DNA from: Alphaproteobacteria bacterium
Lineage (GTDB): Bacteria > Pseudomonadota > Alphaproteobacteria > Caulobacterales > Caulobacteraceae
Direction of reading: 5' to 3'
Length of the DNA: 64,000 bases
Assembly: GCA_018821435.1 (NCBI GenBank)
Contig: JAHJME010000010.1
Span: 124,001-188,000, forward strand
The translations under genes were made by a program, and so were the position numbers. A model generated the notes under the pieces. That model was given only the letters and a program-made list of their open reading frames with translations, made no database searches and was not told the origin of the DNA. Shown piece after piece: positions 46,377 to 54,189 of this stretch. Positions within the stretch are counted from its first letter, which is position 1. Each line of letters begins with the position of its first letter.

Positions 46377-47567
46377 ATGAGCCAGACCTCCGATCCCGTC
46401 GTCATCGCCGCTTACGCCCGCACGCCGATGGGCGGTTTCCAGGGTCTCCTGTCCGGTGCGAAAGCCACCGATCTGGGCGCCGCCGCCGTGCGCGCCGCCG
46501 TCGAGCGGTCGGGCGCGCCGGGGGACGCTATCGAGCAGATCCTGATGGGCTGCGTGCTGCCGGCCGGCCTGGGCCAGGCGCCCGCCCGTCAGGCGGCGCT
46601 GGGCGCGGGTCTGCCCAAGTCGGTGCAGGCGACCACGGTCAACAAGATGTGTGGCTCGGGCATGCAGGCCGCGATCCTGGCGCACGACGCCCTGGCCGCC
46701 GGCTCCGTCGACGTGATCGTCGCGGGCGGCATGGAGAGCATGACCAACGCGCCCTACCTGATGACCAAGCACCGCGGCGGCGCGCGGATCGGTCACGATA
46801 CGATGTACGACCACATGTACCTGGACGGCCTGGAGGACGCCTATGAGCCCGGCCGGCTGATGGGGTCGTTCGCCGAGGAGACCGCCAAGGCCTACCAGTT
46901 CACCCGCGAAGCCCAGGACGAATACGCCATCGGCTCGCTGACCAAGGCGCGCGCGGCCACCGAGAGCGGCGCGTTCGCCCGCGAGATCGTCGCGGTCACC
47001 GTGACTGACCGCAAGGGCTCGACCGTCGTCGACAAGGACGAGCAGCCGCTGAAGGCCGACCCGGCCAAAATCCCGACGCTGAAGCCCGCCTTCGCCAAGG
47101 ACGGGACGATCACCGCGGCCAACGCCAGCTCGATCAGCGACGGCGCCGCGGCCTTGGTGATGACCCGCGAAAGCGTGGCGCGGAAGTTGGGGATGAAGAT
47201 CGTCGCGCGGGTTGCCGGTCACGCGGCCCACGCCCACGAGCCAGGCCTGTTCACCACGGCCCCCGTCCCCGCCGTCCAGAAGACGCTGAAGCGCGCCGGC
47301 TGGGGTGTGAACGACGTCGACCTGTTCGAGATCAACGAGGCCTTCGCGGTGGTCGCGATGATCGCCGAGCGCGACCTGGGGATCGACCGGGCCAAACTCA
47401 ACGTCAACGGCGGCGCCTGCGCCCTGGGCCACCCGATCGGCGCGTCGGGCGCGCGGATCCTTGCGACCCTGCTGTCGGCGCTGGAAGCCCGCGGCGGGAA
47501 GCGCGGCGTCGCCTCGCTGTGCATCGGCGGCGGCGAGGCGACGGCGATGGCGGTGGAGCTGGTTTAA
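46377..47567 (+). CDS. Acetyl-CoA C-acetyltransferase (thiolase)
   Basis: A 396-residue biosynthetic-type thiolase. The acyl-accepting cysteine is C92 (NKMCGSGMQ), and the C-terminal catalytic residues are H352 (ALGHPIGASG) and C382 (CIGGGEA); the NEAFAVV motif is also present. It interconverts acetyl-CoA and acetoacetyl-CoA, feeding polyhydroxybutyrate, ketone or amino acid pathways. No phaB or other pathway partner is adjacent. A palindromic repeat follows. Confidence 0.94.
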   Translation: MSQTSDPVVIAAYARTPMGGFQGLLSGAKATDLGAAAVRAAVERSGAPGDAIEQILMGCVLPAGLGQAPARQAALGAGLPKSVQATTVNKMCGSGMQAAILAHDALAAGSVDVIVAGGMESMTNAPYLMTKHRGGARIGHDTMYDHMYLDGLEDAYEPGRLMGSFAEETAKAYQFTREAQDEYAIGSLTKARAATESGAFAREIVAVTVTDRKGSTVVDKDEQPLKADPAKIPTLKPAFAKDGTITAANASSISDGAAALVMTRESVARKLGMKIVARVAGHAAHAHEPGLFTTAPVPAVQKTLKRAGWGVNDVDLFEINEAFAVVAMIAERDLGIDRAKLNVNGGACALGHPIGASGARILATLLSALEARGGKRGVASLCIGGGEATAMAVELV

Positions 47568-47626
47568 GCCCCCTCTCGCTTCGCGACCTCCCCCATGGGG
47601 GGAGCTCCCGAAGGGGGAGGGGGCTT
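47566..47626. repeat. Palindromic intergenic element / bidirectional terminator
   Basis: Perfect 10-bp arms AAGCCCCCTC (47566-47575) and GAGGGGGCTT (47617-47626) enclose a second palindrome CTCCCCCATGGGGGGAG. It begins inside the thiolase stop codon and sits between convergent genes, resembling dispersed Caulobacteraceae repeats. Confidence 0.75.
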
Positions 47627-47636
47627 CCTCTCCGGC

Positions 47637-48122
47637 CTACAGCGTCTTCGCGAGCGCCTCGAGCTGGTCGGCGACGACGCCCCAGCCTTCGTGGAAGCCC
47701 ATCTGTTCGTGCTGGGCCTTCTTTTCCGGCGTCGGGTGACCGACGCGGGCGACGTAGAGCGTCTTGCCGTCGGCCTGGCGTTCGAAGGTGACGATCGCGG
47801 TCATCATCGGATCGGCCGCCGGGACCCAGCCCGCCTTGTAGGCGTCGGTGAAGACGATCTTCTCGTTCGGGACGACCTCCAGGTAGACGCCGTTGTTGGG
47901 GAACACCTCGCCGTCCGGCCCATACATCGTGGTCTCGCTGGCGCCGCCGGGCTTCAGCTCCATGCGTGTCGTTTCGGCGCGCCATGGCTTGGGGCAGAAC
48001 CACTGCGGGGTCAGCTCAGGCGTCGTCCACACCCTGTAGAGCTGCTCGGGGGTCGCATCCATGATGCGGGCCAGGACCAGCTCGTTGTCGTGGTTCGGGG
48101 CGATATCAACCTTGGTGGCCAT
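47637..48122 (-). CDS. AHSA1/SRPBCC domain protein
   Basis: A 161-residue START-like fold protein. The opening LVLARIMDATPEQLYRVWTTPELTPQWFCP and the ending HEQMGFHEGWGVVADQLEALAKTL define the Aha1-type SRPBCC group that binds hydrophobic ligands. Function unknown; such genes often sit with ArsR regulators, but none is adjacent here. ATG 48122 has AGAGGAGA upstream. Confidence 0.88.
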   Translation of the reverse strand: MATKVDIAPNHDNELVLARIMDATPEQLYRVWTTPELTPQWFCPKPWRAETTRMELKPGGASETTMYGPDGEVFPNNGVYLEVVPNEKIVFTDAYKAGWVPAADPMMTAIVTFERQADGKTLYVARVGHPTPEKKAQHEQMGFHEGWGVVADQLEALAKTL

Positions 48123-48183
48123 GTGCGTTCTCCTCTGTTGCCCCAAGGACGGGCCTGTCCGGCCCGTCCCGACATGCCTTCGG

Positions 48184-48753
48184 CTATTTTTTCATCCCGG
48201 CGATCTGGTTGATGTTCATGGTCACGCCGCCGGGCAGGCTCATGTCGCCCGGCTTGGCGCCGGCGGGACAGGCACCTTTCCATTCCCCGGTCATCTCCAT
48301 GTCGTGGGTTCCGTTGGCCTGGGCCATGCTGGAGCCGGTGGTGACGCTGGTCGCCTTGATCACGTACTTGCTGTTGAAATCGCCGGTGGCGACGCCCTTG
48401 GTCACGACCTTGCCGGCCCCACCCAGATTGCACTCGCTGTCGAAGGTGAAGCCGCCGGGCGTGCGCGTGATCACGTTCTTCGGGCACATGTCGGCCGTGG
48501 CCTGGCCGCCCCACACCGTCAGCTTCGCTTCTGTCGCCTCGTCCAGGCACAGCGTCATGGACTGGGTGCTGCCCTGGCTGGTGGCGGTCTGGGCCCAGAG
48601 GCCGGGTTTGCGCTTGGGCGGCGCCATCGGGCCGGACGAGGCGCTAGCCGCGGCGGGCGAGGCCTCGCCGGTGGCCGCCGCCGTCTTGTCGTCTTTCTTC
48701 GAGCAGGCCGCCAAGGCCAGCAGGCTCACACCTAGCACCGCAACCATACGCAT
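48184..48753 (-). CDS. DUF3617 family lipoprotein
   Basis: A 189-residue lipoprotein with lipobox LAAC and a charged linker. The mature domain begins with the DUF3617 hallmark KPGLW, followed by four Cys (LCLDE, MCPKN, ECNLG, GACPAG) that probably form two disulfides, and a DMEMTGEWKG strand. Such proteins are common in Caulobacterales and Sphingomonadales and have no known role. GGAGAG lies seven bases before ATG 48753. Confidence 0.87.
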   Translation of the reverse strand: MRMVAVLGVSLLALAACSKKDDKTAAATGEASPAAASASSGPMAPPKRKPGLWAQTATSQGSTQSMTLCLDEATEAKLTVWGGQATADMCPKNVITRTPGGFTFDSECNLGGAGKVVTKGVATGDFNSKYVIKATSVTTGSSMAQANGTHDMEMTGEWKGACPAGAKPGDMSLPGGVTMNINQIAGMKK

Positions 48754-48813
48754 CTTGATCTCTCCGAAAGCGTTCCCCAGCTTCGAACCCTAACGGTCTG
48801 AGGAGCCCGATCA

Positions 48814-49080
48814 ATGTCCGAACTGCGCGATACGGGCGAACGCTACGAGATGGATGAGGCGGGGGAGACCTCCTACGCCGACTACCGCAAGACGGAGGAT
48901 CGGCTCTTCATCGATTACGTCTTCAGCCCCGTGCCCCTGCGCGGGACGGGCGCCTCGGGCCGATTGATGGCCGCGGTGGCGGCCGATGCGCGGGCGCGGG
49001 ACCTGAAGGTCACGCCGATCTGCGGCTACGCGGCGGCTTGGCTGCGGCGCAGCGCCGAGTACCGCGACCTGATCGGGTAG
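48814..49080 (+). CDS. Small GNAT-type N-acetyltransferase (COG2388), second copy
   Basis: An 88-residue acetyltransferase-like protein with the same layout as the protein at 30849: an EAGETSYADYRKTEDRLFI sheet, the VPLRGTGASGRLMAAVAADA cofactor segment and the KVTPICGYAAAWLRRSAEYRDLI ending. GAGGAG is eight bases before ATG 48814. Substrate unknown. Divergent from the DUF3617 lipoprotein. Confidence 0.88.
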   Translation: MSELRDTGERYEMDEAGETSYADYRKTEDRLFIDYVFSPVPLRGTGASGRLMAAVAADARARDLKVTPICGYAAAWLRRSAEYRDLIG

Positions 49081-49120
49081 CGAGCGCGCTGAGCGCGAAG
49101 GCGACGGGCCGGCCACGCGA

Positions 49121-49154
49121 AAAAGCCCCCGGCGCACGGGCCGGGGGCTCTCTT
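49121..49154. terminator. Bidirectional terminator, acetyltransferase / PEP-CTERM
   Basis: Stem AGCCCCCGGC / GCCGGGGGCT with a GCACGG loop. The minus strand continues with TTTTTCG, so it mainly ends the PEP-CTERM transcript; the plus strand has TCTCTTC. Confidence 0.85.
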
Positions 49155-49243
49155 CGTCCAGGGGCGCGGTCGCCGCGACGACACGAACCAGGGATGTGGC
49201 CGCGCCGCCGCGAGGCGAGGCGCGTGACCCCGGAGTCGGAGGC

Positions 49244-49879
49244 TTAAGCCGCCTGCAGGGCCATGACGCTACGACGGCGGCGCATGGTCGCGCCGACGCC
49301 GGCGAAGCCCAGGATCATCATCGCCCAGGTCGCCGGCTCCGGAACGCCGACCGCCAGGTTGTCGATCTCGAACGAATTGCCGCTCGTGGTCAGGTTGATG
49401 CTGGTGAAGGTCTCACCGGCGGTGCTCCAGACCGTGAACAGGCCATTGGTGCCGGGCGACACCTGGTTGCCGTCGGCGGCGTTGGTGAAGTTGGAGCCGG
49501 GGACGATGATCGGGTCCGCGCCGGTCGAGTTGATCTTCAGCGTGTTGAAGCTGTCGATCGAGCCCCAGTCGAACTGGAACGCCGTGACCGGCGAGTTGAA
49601 GCTGATGGTCGCCGAACCGTTGCCGAGCACGGACAGATAGGGCGTGCCCGACGGGATCGAATTGGCGGGCGGCGCGCCTTCGCTGTCCGACGGCGGCGTC
49701 TTGATCTGGAAGCCCGAGCCGGTGATGCCGGCCGCGGTATCGAACGCGTTGACCACGACGAAACCAACGCCCGGCGACGGCAGGCCCGGCGCGAAGCTGA
49801 ACATGATCGCGGCCCCGGCGGGGGCGGCGGCGAGCGCCAGGGGGGCCGCGATCGCGGCGGCGAGGAAGCCAAGTTTCAT
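49244..49879 (-). CDS. PEP-CTERM protein, tandem copy 1
   Basis: A 211-residue exported protein: signal peptide from ATG 49879 (ends about residue 24), a beta-rich body with GSIDSFNTLKIN and a conserved SFEIDNLAV strand, and the PEP-CTERM tail VPEPATWAMMILGFAGVG followed by RRRR. The body resembles the NPF/Npun-type carbohydrate-binding-like folds common among short PEP-CTERM proteins. Its paralogue lies 420 bp upstream on the same strand. Probably exosortase-processed; no exosortase is nearby. Confidence 0.85.
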   Translation of the reverse strand: MKLGFLAAAIAAPLALAAAPAGAAIMFSFAPGLPSPGVGFVVVNAFDTAAGITGSGFQIKTPPSDSEGAPPANSIPSGTPYLSVLGNGSATISFNSPVTAFQFDWGSIDSFNTLKINSTGADPIIVPGSNFTNAADGNQVSPGTNGLFTVWSTAGETFTSINLTTSGNSFEIDNLAVGVPEPATWAMMILGFAGVGATMRRRRSVMALQAA

Positions 49880-50159
49880 GCAAATGTGTCCAGCGGCCTG
49901 TTTCGCCCGCGAAAAATCTCGCGACGCCAGATTTGAGCCGACGGGGGTGTTAACCGCGCAAAATACGTATAGCGAAAGAAAATTGTGGTGAAGCTTCATT
50001 TATGAACGTGTATTCATTCATAATTCCCGCGCCAGGGGAAAATTATACATAGCATTGTCGAATTATGACTTATCGTGTGGTCAAGCTTGTTAAGTATCTA
50101 GGATCGCAAGACGTTGGCTTGCGCCTTGAATGCTCCTCGAGCTTCAGCGCCGGTCGAGG
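49880..50159. other. AT-rich upstream region of PEP-CTERM copy 1
   Basis: About 280 bp, markedly more AT-rich than its surroundings. It holds small palindromes TGAAGCTTCA (49989-49998) and TTCAT-TT-ATGAA (49995-50006) and the element TATTCATTCATAATTC (50011-50026), which recurs at the same distance from copy 2. No gene was recognised. Confidence 0.6.
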
Positions 50160-50164
50160 ATCAC

Positions 50165-50197
50165 GAAAAACCCCCGGCGCAAGCACCGGGGGTTCTC
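50165..50197. terminator. Terminator of PEP-CTERM copy 2
   Basis: Stem AACCCCCGG-TGCTTGCG-CCGGGGGTT on the minus strand followed by TTTTC. It is homologous in form and position to the one after copy 1. Confidence 0.85.
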
Positions 50198-50299
50198 CAT
50201 CGTCCAGGGCCGTTGGGCCTCGGTCGCCGTGAGAGCGCTCACCAGGGAATGTGGTTGCGCCTTCGCGCCGGTCTCGGCTCCGGCCATGGGGTCGAAGCT

Positions 50300-50944
50300 C
50301 TAGGCGGTCTGCAGGGCCAGCATGCCGCGCCGACGGCGCATGGTCGCGCCAACGCCACCGAAGCCGAGGATCATCATCGCCCAGGTGGCGGGCTCGGGAA
50401 CCGGCACGCTGCTGGTCGCCAGGTTGTCGATCTCGAACGAGTAGCCGCTGGACGTCAGGGTGATGCTCTGGAACGTCTCGCCCTCGGTGCCCCAAACGGT
50501 GAAGAGGCCATTGGTGCCCGGCGACACGCGGTCGCCGTTGGCGGCGTTGATGAAGTTGCCGCCGGGGACGATGATCTTCTCCGCGCCCGTGGAGTCGATG
50601 GTCAGCGTATTGTAGCTGTCGATCGAGCCCCAATCGAATTGGAACGACTTGACCGGGCCGCTGAAGCCGATGGTGGCGCTGCCCCCGTCGAAGACCGCGA
50701 GATAGGGCGTACCCGACGGGTTGGAGTTGGCGGGCGGGGAGCCCGCGCCGTCGGCGGGCGGCGTCTTGATCTCGAAGCCCGACCCCGTGATGCCATCGAC
50801 GGTGTCGAAGGTGTTCACCGTGGTGAAGCCCGTCCCCGGCGAGGCGACGCCCGGCGAGAAGCTCCACATGATGGCGGCGCTGGCCGGTAAGGCCGATAGG
50901 AGTAGCGGCGCCGCGACGGCGGCCCCTAGCAGGCTAAGTCTCAT
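50300..50944 (-). CDS. PEP-CTERM protein, tandem copy 2
   Basis: A 214-residue paralogue of the protein at 49244, with long shared segments (FQFDWGSIDSYNTL, VSPGTNGLFTVWGT, SFEIDNLA) and the same tail VPEPATWAMMILGF plus RRRR. ATG 50944 begins a signal peptide; the very long open frame upstream to 51775 runs through AT-rich promoter DNA and is not coding. Divergence is spread evenly over the body, so the duplication is not recent. Confidence 0.85.
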   Translation of the reverse strand: MRLSLLGAAVAAPLLLSALPASAAIMWSFSPGVASPGTGFTTVNTFDTVDGITGSGFEIKTPPADGAGSPPANSNPSGTPYLAVFDGGSATIGFSGPVKSFQFDWGSIDSYNTLTIDSTGAEKIIVPGGNFINAANGDRVSPGTNGLFTVWGTEGETFQSITLTSSGYSFEIDNLATSSVPVPEPATWAMMILGFGGVGATMRRRRGMLALQTA

Positions 50945-51393
50945 GGTGTGCGTGTCCACAGCCTGGTTCACGTCCGAAGGAGCTCGGGACGCCTTAAGCA
51001 GGTATGCGGTTAAGATGCTTAAGCTTGGAAAGTTCCAAGACTTAAAAATAAATAAACGAATGCCATGTCTCAGTATTCGTTCATAATTCTCCTGATTGGA
51101 GAGCCCGCAATCTTCTGGTTGTATTTCGGTATACTTGAAGATCAGACAGCATTGTTCGCCCGCCGATAGGCCGGGGCGCCGTCGGAGATGATACGGAGGG
51201 GCGGGGCGGTTGGATGCAGACGCCACGCACCGCGGCAGCGTGTGCTGCGGCGACCGGACAAAAATCCTCATTCCCATTGATACCGGAGCCCCGACTTCAG
51301 GATCGGTAGCGGCTTGGGCTGTTGGCAAACCCGGGTCCCGCATGCGCGGGGAAGAGTAGGTTTGCGGTGGAACGGGTCGGATCGAGCGAGCGT
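50945..51393. other. 449-bp upstream region of PEP-CTERM copy 2
   Basis: Contains the shared element TATTCGTTCATAATTC (51074-51089), a hairpin TTAAG-CTTGGAA-AG-TTCCAAG-A-CTTAA (51019-51045) and clustered TTAA sites, then GC-rich DNA with a CCCGCATGCGCGGGG-like repeat (51335-51355). No gene was recognised. Confidence 0.55.
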
Positions 51394-51669
51394 CTAGTGC
51401 CCGGAGCCGCCAGTGCGGCGGGGTCGGGCGTCGTGGTCGTCCTCGCCGCCGTGGACCATGTCGGTGATGATATCGAGGTCCAGGCGCAACCGCTCCCAGA
51501 TGCGCGCCTCGGCGGATCCGGCCGCGCCATCGCGGTCGGCCATGGCGAAGACCGTGCGCAGGTCTTCCAGCAAATGCCGGTCCTTGATCGCCAGCAGGCC
51601 GATCAGGGCCTTCAGCAGCTTGTTGTTGGACGCCACGATGGGCGCGAGATCGGAGTCGGCGATGGCCAT
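51394..51669 (-). CDS. Small helical hypothetical protein
   Basis: A 91-residue protein; ATG 51669 has GAGGGAA seven bases upstream. It is mostly helical (NNKLLKALIGLLAIKDRHLLEDLRTVFAMADRD) with a His/Asp/Arg-rich tail (GGEDDHDARPRR). No family recognised. It forms a loose group with the next two minus-strand small genes. Confidence 0.58.
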   Translation of the reverse strand: MAIADSDLAPIVASNNKLLKALIGLLAIKDRHLLEDLRTVFAMADRDGAAGSAEARIWERLRLDLDIITDMVHGGEDDHDARPRRTGGSGH

Positions 51670-51897
51670 TCTGGGTTCCCTCGGCGAGTTGAGGTGCAGA
51701 ACGACGTTCGGGGAGACCTGTTCCAAAATGGGGTCGGGTTCTCGACAAAGTAGAGTCGGAAGCGCCTTGCACCACCCTGGGCGGTAAGCTTGAGAAGCGC
51801 GGTTAACTTGGCGGGCTGTCCGACAACGCCCCTCGGCCGGCGGGGGATCGTCGCCCGCCGATGGCCGGATACCGGACAGCCTTGATCGGTCGGCGCC

Positions 51898-52185
51898 CTA
51901 GGTGCGGGCGGCGATGGCTTCCAGGGTTTGGACGCGACTGTCCAGATCCTCGACCAGCTGGCGGGCCACTTCGCGAATGCCGGGCGCGTAGGCGTCGCCG
52001 CCCTCCGCGATCTCGGCGGCGAGCTGCTCCAGATCCACCATGGCCGCGCTCAGCGACTTGATGTGGTCCTTGGCCAGTTGCTTGGCCTCGGCCTGCAGCC
52101 GGCGCACGCGCTCGGACACGGACTCGGTCTTCGGAAGGATAGTCTTCAGGTCGTTGTCGGCGACGACCGCGAGAGACGGAGACAT
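51898..52185 (-). CDS. Small coiled-coil hypothetical protein
   Basis: A 95-residue protein with a long heptad-like helix (SVSERVRRLQAEAKQLAKDH and following) and a second helix ending VQTLEAIAAR. ATG 52185 follows GAGGT by about nine bases; an ATG at 52200 is an alternative. No family recognised; it looks like a dimeric adaptor or structural protein. Confidence 0.58.
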   Translation of the reverse strand: MSPSLAVVADNDLKTILPKTESVSERVRRLQAEAKQLAKDHIKSLSAAMVDLEQLAAEIAEGGDAYAPGIREVARQLVEDLDSRVQTLEAIAART

Positions 52186-52411
52186 CTTTATGTACCTCAT
52201 AGGATCCCCAAGATCGTTACGTCCGCGAGACCCTTGCGGGTCACCTCGCGGTCGACCTTGCTGCTGTAACCTACGTGCCAAACACAGCAGAGGTTCCCTG
52301 TCTCCAGCATGAACGGCGCCAGTTAACTCTGCTGTTGAGGCAGGTGGGGATTCCCGGCCACGGTGTGTAGTTAACCGATGGCATGGGGTGTCTTACCCGG
52401 ACGGGCGGACG

Positions 52412-52621
52412 CTACTCGGCGACGCGTTGGGCCAGGAGTCGCATGTACTCGGCCTGGAGCCTGATCTTCTCGTCGTAGGTCACTCTGTTCGGGGCGCCGC
52501 AGGCCTCGCAGCTGAAGCGCGCCGTCGACATGAACCAGCTGCCTAGCTTCTCCAGCCCGTGGCCGCATTTCGCGCACGGATAGGTCATCAGGACGTGGTC
52601 GAATTTCCGGCTTAGGGACAT
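52412..52621 (-). CDS. Small zinc-ribbon protein
   Basis: A 69-residue protein with two CxxC knuckles (CAKCG at 16-20 and CEACG at about 38-42) about 20 residues apart, and a C-terminal helix. Probably binds one zinc; similar lone zinc ribbons act as adaptors or nucleic-acid binders. The SD is weak. Function unknown. Confidence 0.65.
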   Translation of the reverse strand: MSLSRKFDHVLMTYPCAKCGHGLEKLGSWFMSTARFSCEACGAPNRVTYDEKIRLQAEYMRLLAQRVAE

Positions 52622-52727
52622 TTCCGACGCGTAAAGCGCGACGAGGCAGATCTACTACTCGATACTCGACATTGGCGGATTCGCCGCAGGCGTGAAGGCG
52701 GGCGACCCATCTGTCCCCCCGTGTCAG

Positions 52728-52886
52728 TCACGGCGGCGGGGGTTCCTGTTCGTCCTCCTTCGCCGCCAGGGCCCGCCAGCTCTCGGCGATGGCCAACATG
52801 GCGTCGCGTTCGTCCTGGCGGCTCATCAGCAAGGCGTTGCGTTCCGCCTCCTGGGCTTTCTCGCGATATTCCTCAGCACGTCCCAT
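52728..52886 (-). CDS. Small conserved alphaproteobacterial protein
   Basis: A 52-residue helical protein (MGRAEEYREKAQEAERNALL, then AMLAIAESWRALA). This short AEYREKA...ESWR-LA pattern occurs in many alphaproteobacterial genomes as an orphan gene. ATG 52886 is preferred because the pattern starts there; the longer frame adds a basic segment overlapping the next gene's end. Function unknown. Confidence 0.68.
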   Translation of the reverse strand: MGRAEEYREKAQEAERNALLMSRQDERDAMLAIAESWRALAAKEDEQEPPPP

Positions 52887-52944
52887 GTCGCTTTTACGTG
52901 CGGCGGGTCGGGAAGGTTTCCGCCGAAATCGCACATGACCGCGA

Positions 52945-53298
52945 TCAGGAAGGGCCGTCCTCGGTGAGCTGGATTTTTGCGCCCTCGGATTCCACCAGTC
53001 GGTAGCGGGTTCCGGCCTTGAGTGGGCCGAAGCGCAACGAGGTTGCGCGGTCGCAGACGAGGAGGATCTCGCGGCGGGGGTCGAAGGCGTCGGACCAGGT
53101 CTTGCCCGGACGGATGGCCAGCTTGGACTGGGCCCGGCCGTCGATCAGCAGCGTGCAATAGGCGACGCGCTGGTCCTGGGTGTTGGTGACGGAGATGGCA
53201 GCCTTCTCCGGGACGGCGGCCTGGGCGGCGCCGGCGGTGAGGACGAGGGCGGCGAGGACGACGGCGGCCGCGAGCGCGCGCCGGAGCGATGTGTGCAT
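52945..53298 (-). CDS. Small secreted protein
   Basis: A 117-residue exported protein: signal peptide to about residue 28 (AAQAA), then a beta-rich domain with two Cys (AYCTLLI and LLVCDRA). The domain layout (ISVTNTQDQRVAYCTLLIDG) looks like a small immunoglobulin-like fold. No known family. Divergent from the membrane protein at 53436. Confidence 0.66.
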   Translation of the reverse strand: MHTSLRRALAAAVVLAALVLTAGAAQAAVPEKAAISVTNTQDQRVAYCTLLIDGRAQSKLAIRPGKTWSDAFDPRREILLVCDRATSLRFGPLKAGTRYRLVESEGAKIQLTEDGPS

Positions 53299-53435
53299 CT
53301 GTGAGGCCCCGTACCGAAGCGTCACCGTCGCGGCGGCGGCGCGGGCCGTCAAGCGCTGGCCGTTGGGGGGGGCGCAACCTTGACTTGCCGGCGGCGTGGC
53401 TGGTCCTGTCGGGCTCAGTCTCGGGGGCGTGCGTG

Positions 53436-54185
53436 ATGGCGACGGGTGCGGGCGGCGAACAGCCGGGGATCGGGCGGGGCGAGCGTATCGGCGCCATGAT
53501 GATCCTGCAGGGCGCGATGGCGCGGATGCGGGCGCAGCCGGTGGCCCTCGCGGCGTGGTGGATCCTGGCCAGCATCGCCACCGTCGGCGTGGAGCAGGGG
53601 GCGCGGCTGGCCGGGATCGATCCAGGCGGCGATCTGCCAAGCCAAGGCGACGCCTGGTACCGGATCGCCCGCGCGCTGCTGGAGGGGCTGAGCAGCGCGG
53701 CGGGCTTTCGTCTGATCCTGCAGGGGCGCCTGTGGTTCGATCGCGGCTTCGTGGTGTGCGCGGCGATCCTGACGACGATCGCCGTGGTGACCGGCTTCGC
53801 GATCGCCAGCCCCTATTCGGCGGGCCTAGGCGGTGGGGCGCAGGCGGCCCTGGTGGCGGTGATGTTCTATCTCGGACTGAAGCTGACCCTGTGGCCGCTC
53901 GGCCCGTTGATGGGGCGGGACGACCTCACCCTGACGCGGGGCTGGAGCGCGATGCACGGCGCGACGCTGGGCCTGGCCCTGGCCTTTCTGTTGTCGATGC
54001 TGCCGCTCTTCGCGGTCGGCATGGTGTACGTGGCTGTGCCACCGGCCGAACTCGATCGTTTGCCGGCCATCATCGTCGATGCGGTGACGGTCCAGGCGCT
54101 GACCCTCTTTGCGTTGGCCATGAGCGCCACGGTCTACCAATTGCGGGTGGAGAACCCGGCGACGGTGGCCGACGTGTTCGACTGA
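53436..54185 (+). CDS. Multi-pass inner membrane protein, unknown function
   Basis: A 249-residue protein with five or six predicted membrane helices (for example about 35-55, 105-128, 138-160, 182-206, 215-240). ATG 53436 has GGGGG seven bases upstream; in-frame ATGs 20 codons further also possible. No transporter motif recognised. Convergent with uvrB, separated by four bases. Confidence 0.68.
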   Translation: MATGAGGEQPGIGRGERIGAMMILQGAMARMRAQPVALAAWWILASIATVGVEQGARLAGIDPGGDLPSQGDAWYRIARALLEGLSSAAGFRLILQGRLWFDRGFVVCAAILTTIAVVTGFAIASPYSAGLGGGAQAALVAVMFYLGLKLTLWPLGPLMGRDDLTLTRGWSAMHGATLGLALAFLLSMLPLFAVGMVYVAVPPAELDRLPAIIVDAVTVQALTLFALAMSATVYQLRVENPATVADVFD

Positions 54186-54189
54186 GGCG

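Noticed and set aside
50011..50040. Sigma-54-like TGGCGCGGGAATTAT on the minus strand before PEP-CTERM copy 1
   Set aside because: The -12 GC is missing (TTAT for TTGC) and copy 2 has no equivalent, so it does not meet the consensus.
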